Assembly (NCBI RefSeq): GCF_030123365.1 | Contig: NZ_CP126107.1 | Span: forward strand, 1,473,501 to 1,537,500 | DNA: 64,000 nucleotides | Direction: 5' to 3' | Origin: Neobacillus sp. SuZ13 | GTDB lineage: Bacteria > Bacillota > Bacilli > Bacillales > Cytobacillaceae | In this document: piece by piece, positions 62,429 through 64,000 of the stretch | Layout of the letters: every line of letters starts with the position of its first letter | Numbering within the stretch: position 1 is the first letter of the stretch | Translations under genes and position numbers: made by a program | The notes under the pieces: model-generated | Databases searched by the model: none | Told to the model about the DNA's origin: nothing | What the model saw: the letters and a program-made list of their open reading frames with translations, nothing else

Positions 62429-63163
62429 ATGTACAGTATATTAAGTCAATTTAGCTCATTTGTAAGCAAACCGTTTTCTAATATAGCCTATAGCCTAGAA
62501 ACATGGCCAATAGTGTTTGCGTTTATTCTAGGACTTATTGGAGCTCTTGCACCTTGTCAGCTAACCGGTAATATTAGTGCTGTAACACTTTATGGTAACC
62601 GTTCTATTCAAAAGAAAATCGCTTGGAAGGATGTTATCTTTTTCACTTTCGGTAAAATAGTAGCATTTTCTTTATTAGGTGTTTTGGTGTGGTTGCTCGG
62701 AAGGGAATTTGAACAAAATCTTACTTTATATTTTCCTTGGCTTCGGAAGATAATGGGGCCTTTATTAGTTATAGTCGGGTTGTTTATGATGGGTTTTATC
62801 AAATTAACAGGAACTTTAAATCTATTAAAAGGATTAAATGTATACAAGGGTGAAAATCCATTCGGATCTTTTATGTTAGGATTTAGTTTTTCACTAGCAT
62901 TCTGTCCGACTATGTTTGTACTATTCTTTATGACCTTAATGCCTGTCGTATTGTCTAGTACTTATGGGTTTATTCTACCTCCAATATTTGCAATTGGAAC
63001 CGCAATTCCACTATTGATTTTTATTTTAATCATTTGGTTCCTCGGTGGTAGTGGGATGATAATGAAAAAAGGGAGAAAGTTTGGAATGGTGATACAAAGG
63101 TTTGCCGGGGTTTTGATGCTTCTCTTAGGGATTTTTGACACTTTAACTTATTGGTCTTTATAA
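62429..63163 (+). CDS. CcdA/TauE-like membrane protein (thiol or sulfur/metal transport)
   Basis: The 244-residue protein has about six hydrophobic helices. Cys-containing motifs [11 protein letters not shown] (Cys43, first helix) and [12 protein letters not shown] (in the fourth helix) form the pair found in CcdA/DsbD-type electron carriers and in the sulfite exporter TauE/SafE-annotated relatives. It could pass reducing power across the membrane or move a metal. GGTGG-type site and ATG at 62429. It lies among envelope and metal-linked genes. Confidence 0.8.
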   Translation: MYSILSQFSSFVSKPFSNIAYSLETWPIVFAFILGLIGALAPCQLTGNISAVTLYGNRSIQKKIAWKDVIFFTFGKIVAFSLLGVLVWLLGREFEQNLTLYFPWLRKIMGPLLVIVGLFMMGFIKLTGTLNLLKGLNVYKGENPFGSFMLGFSFSLAFCPTMFVLFFMTLMPVVLSSTYGFILPPIFAIGTAIPLLIFILIIWFLGGSGMIMKKGRKFGMVIQRFAGVLMLLLGIFDTLTYWSL

Positions 63164-63164
63164 C

Positions 63165-63480
63165 ATGATACAAACAAAAACAATGAATGAATCATGTTGT
63201 TTTTTGTCATTAATAATTTCTAGGTTTTTGAATCTATCTGTTCCATCTCCAATAGATTGGAATTATTCAAAAGGATATTGGAATAGGATGAAGCCTGTAA
63301 ATACTTTATCTGTTGGCGATTTCGTCTATTACGAAACATATAAACCCGGTCCTTCGCATATGGGGATCTATGTAGGAAATGGTAAAATTCATTCATTCTA
63401 GTTCTTCCAGGGGAGTCGAAATTTCTGATAAGAAAAATTCTTACTGGAAATCTCGATATCTAGGAGCAATACAATTATAA
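63165..63480 (+). pseudogene. NlpC/P60 endopeptidase remnant with a frameshift
   Basis: The frame from 63165 encodes [20 protein letters not shown], then [12 protein letters not shown], the second half of an NlpC/P60 domain with its catalytic-His region. After an AAAA run at 63384-63387 the frame stops. Removing one A gives the family's usual [16 protein letters not shown], then YWKSRYLGA, up to a stop at 63478-63480. The N-terminal half with the catalytic Cys is missing. It is a remnant of a cell-wall hydrolase. Confidence 0.8.
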
Positions 63481-63550
63481 CCTAACTTGTATTCTTTTAT
63501 GGTTGCATTTTTTTCTGAATAATTCTCGGATTTATAACCATTTCTGGAGA

Positions 63551-63590
63551 AACAGAGAGTTTTCCATTAAGAGGAATCTCCCTGTTTTTG
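63551..63590 (+). terminator. Terminator before the ydhK-like gene
   Basis: AACAGAGAG and CTCCCTGTT pair with one mismatch, followed by TTTTTG. A perfect GGTGTTAACACC palindrome follows at 63590-63601. Confidence 0.55.
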
Positions 63591-63635
63591 GTGTTAACAC
63601 CTTTTATGTAAGAAAGTGTTTATTTTTCAAACAAA

Positions 63636-63697
63636 ATCCATACTTTCTGCACATTTTTATAGTAGGATATGTTTTGTAACAAATTTTAGGAGGGTTA
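63636..63697 (+). promoter_or_regulatory. Conserved promoter/leader block, second copy
   Basis: CATACTTTCTGCACATTTTT, TAGGAT (63663-63668), GTTTTGTAACAAATTTTAG and GAGGG precede the ydhK-like start. It matches the block at 62311-62380 in order and spacing. Confidence 0.5.
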
Positions 63698-63699
63698 AA

Positions 63700-64000
63700 A
63701 TGAAATCTAAAAAATTGTTGATTGGAATTGTTTCCTTGATATTAATGTTAATGTTAGCTGCTTGTTCTAACAATAATGATGATAAGAGCTCGGATAATTC
63801 TAATATGGATCATGGAAACATGAAGATGGATGATAAAAATTCAAATAAGGATGATTCGAATACAGATGATTCAAGTATGGACATGGGGGATATGGATCAT
63901 TCTGGTACAGGTGAAGTTCCTGAAGGATTAAAAGAAGCAAATAATCCCACCTATAAAGTAGGAACCAACGCCATTGTTCATTCAGAACACATGGAAGGTA
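63700..64000 (+). CDS. ydhK: YdhK-family (DUF1541) lipoprotein, N-terminal part
   Basis: The gene runs off the window; 100 codons are visible. A lipobox LAAC gives lipidated Cys22. A Met/Asp/His-rich spacer (SNMDHGNMKMDD, MDMGDMDHSG) follows, then the start of the DUF1541 domain (EGLKEANNPTYKVGTNAIVHSEHMEG). AGGAGGG precedes the ATG. The Met/His-rich part suggests copper or other metal binding. No gene is seen in 63481-63699. Confidence 0.87.
   Translation, partial: MKSKKLLIGIVSLILMLMLAACSNNNDDKSSDNSNMDHGNMKMDDKNSNKDDSNTDDSSMDMGDMDHSGTGEVPEGLKEANNPTYKVGTNAIVHSEHMEG

Overview
The window comes from a low-GC, endospore-forming Bacillaceae chromosome, probably a Bacillus/Neobacillus-type aerobe. 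The evidence is the spore gene set (cotO, cotZ/Y, spoVAC-VAD-VAE, spoVIF, YjcZ peptide), the fabI-cotO-cotZ // yjcA-spoVIF-yjcD // yjcF-yjcG-yjcH order known from B. subtilis, strong GGAGG-type ribosome sites with many TTG/GTG starts, FapR, CcpA (cre) and sigma-W sites, a class IV PHA synthase and DesK/DesR. The genus is inferred, not proven.

Layout. 0-10.7 kb: fabI with a FapR box, the spore coat and germination block (a spoVA2-like operon led by a YhcN/YlaJ lipoprotein), then helicase YjcD, acetyltransferase YjcF, 2H phosphoesterase YjcG and esterase YjcH. 10.8 kb: a tRNA-Val(GAC) with its own promoter. 11.2-16.1 kb: an accessory metabolic patch with a LysR regulator divergent from a two-subunit class I fumarase/tartrate dehydratase, a scar ORF fusing pieces of two transporters, an EamA exporter, a frameshifted small ORF and two short unlisted genes (zinc ribbon, small membrane protein). 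16.2-20.6 kb: an attenuator-like leader, an acyl-CoA-dehydrogenase-like flavoprotein and a cystine-type ABC importer. 21.1-26.7 kb: a TRAP transporter and a YesM/YesN-like two-component system. 27-29 kb: a GH3 beta-glycosidase gene broken by one in-frame stop. 29.1-33.9 kb: AlkA-type glycosylase, 2-hydroxyacid dehydrogenase, heme O synthase, AI-2E family protein. 34-37.8 kb: yknWXYZ behind a perfect sigma-W promoter. 37.9-41.8 kb: solitary trpB, GNAT protein, short YitT protein, an acyl-CoA ligase gene fragment and an alpha/beta hydrolase.

41.9-49.3 kb is the most distinctive region: a PHA operon (acyl-CoA ligase, SDR, PhaR-like protein, phasin-like protein, PhaR, PhaC) behind a perfect cre site and flanked by two paralogous alpha/beta hydrolases in the same orientation. 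Then follow desK-desR without a desaturase gene, another hydrolase, a NatAB-like ABC transporter, an IDEAL-domain protein, a ykoGHIJ-like PepSY/two-component operon with a 51-bp tandem repeat, pabB-pabA-pabC without the following folate genes, a YcgL-like nucleotidyltransferase, and a terminal patch with a CcdA/TauE-like membrane protein, a frameshifted NlpC/P60 remnant and a ydhK-like gene that runs off the end.

A family of short palindromic repeats (core GGTGCCTGACACC) is scattered over 31-58 kb. Carbon-catabolite control recurs: cre-like sites lie before the PHA operon, the TRAP operon, the GH3 gene and the zinc-ribbon gene. Sequence decay is visible in at least four places: the GH3 nonsense codon, the NlpC/P60 frameshift, the transporter fusion and the ligase fragment.
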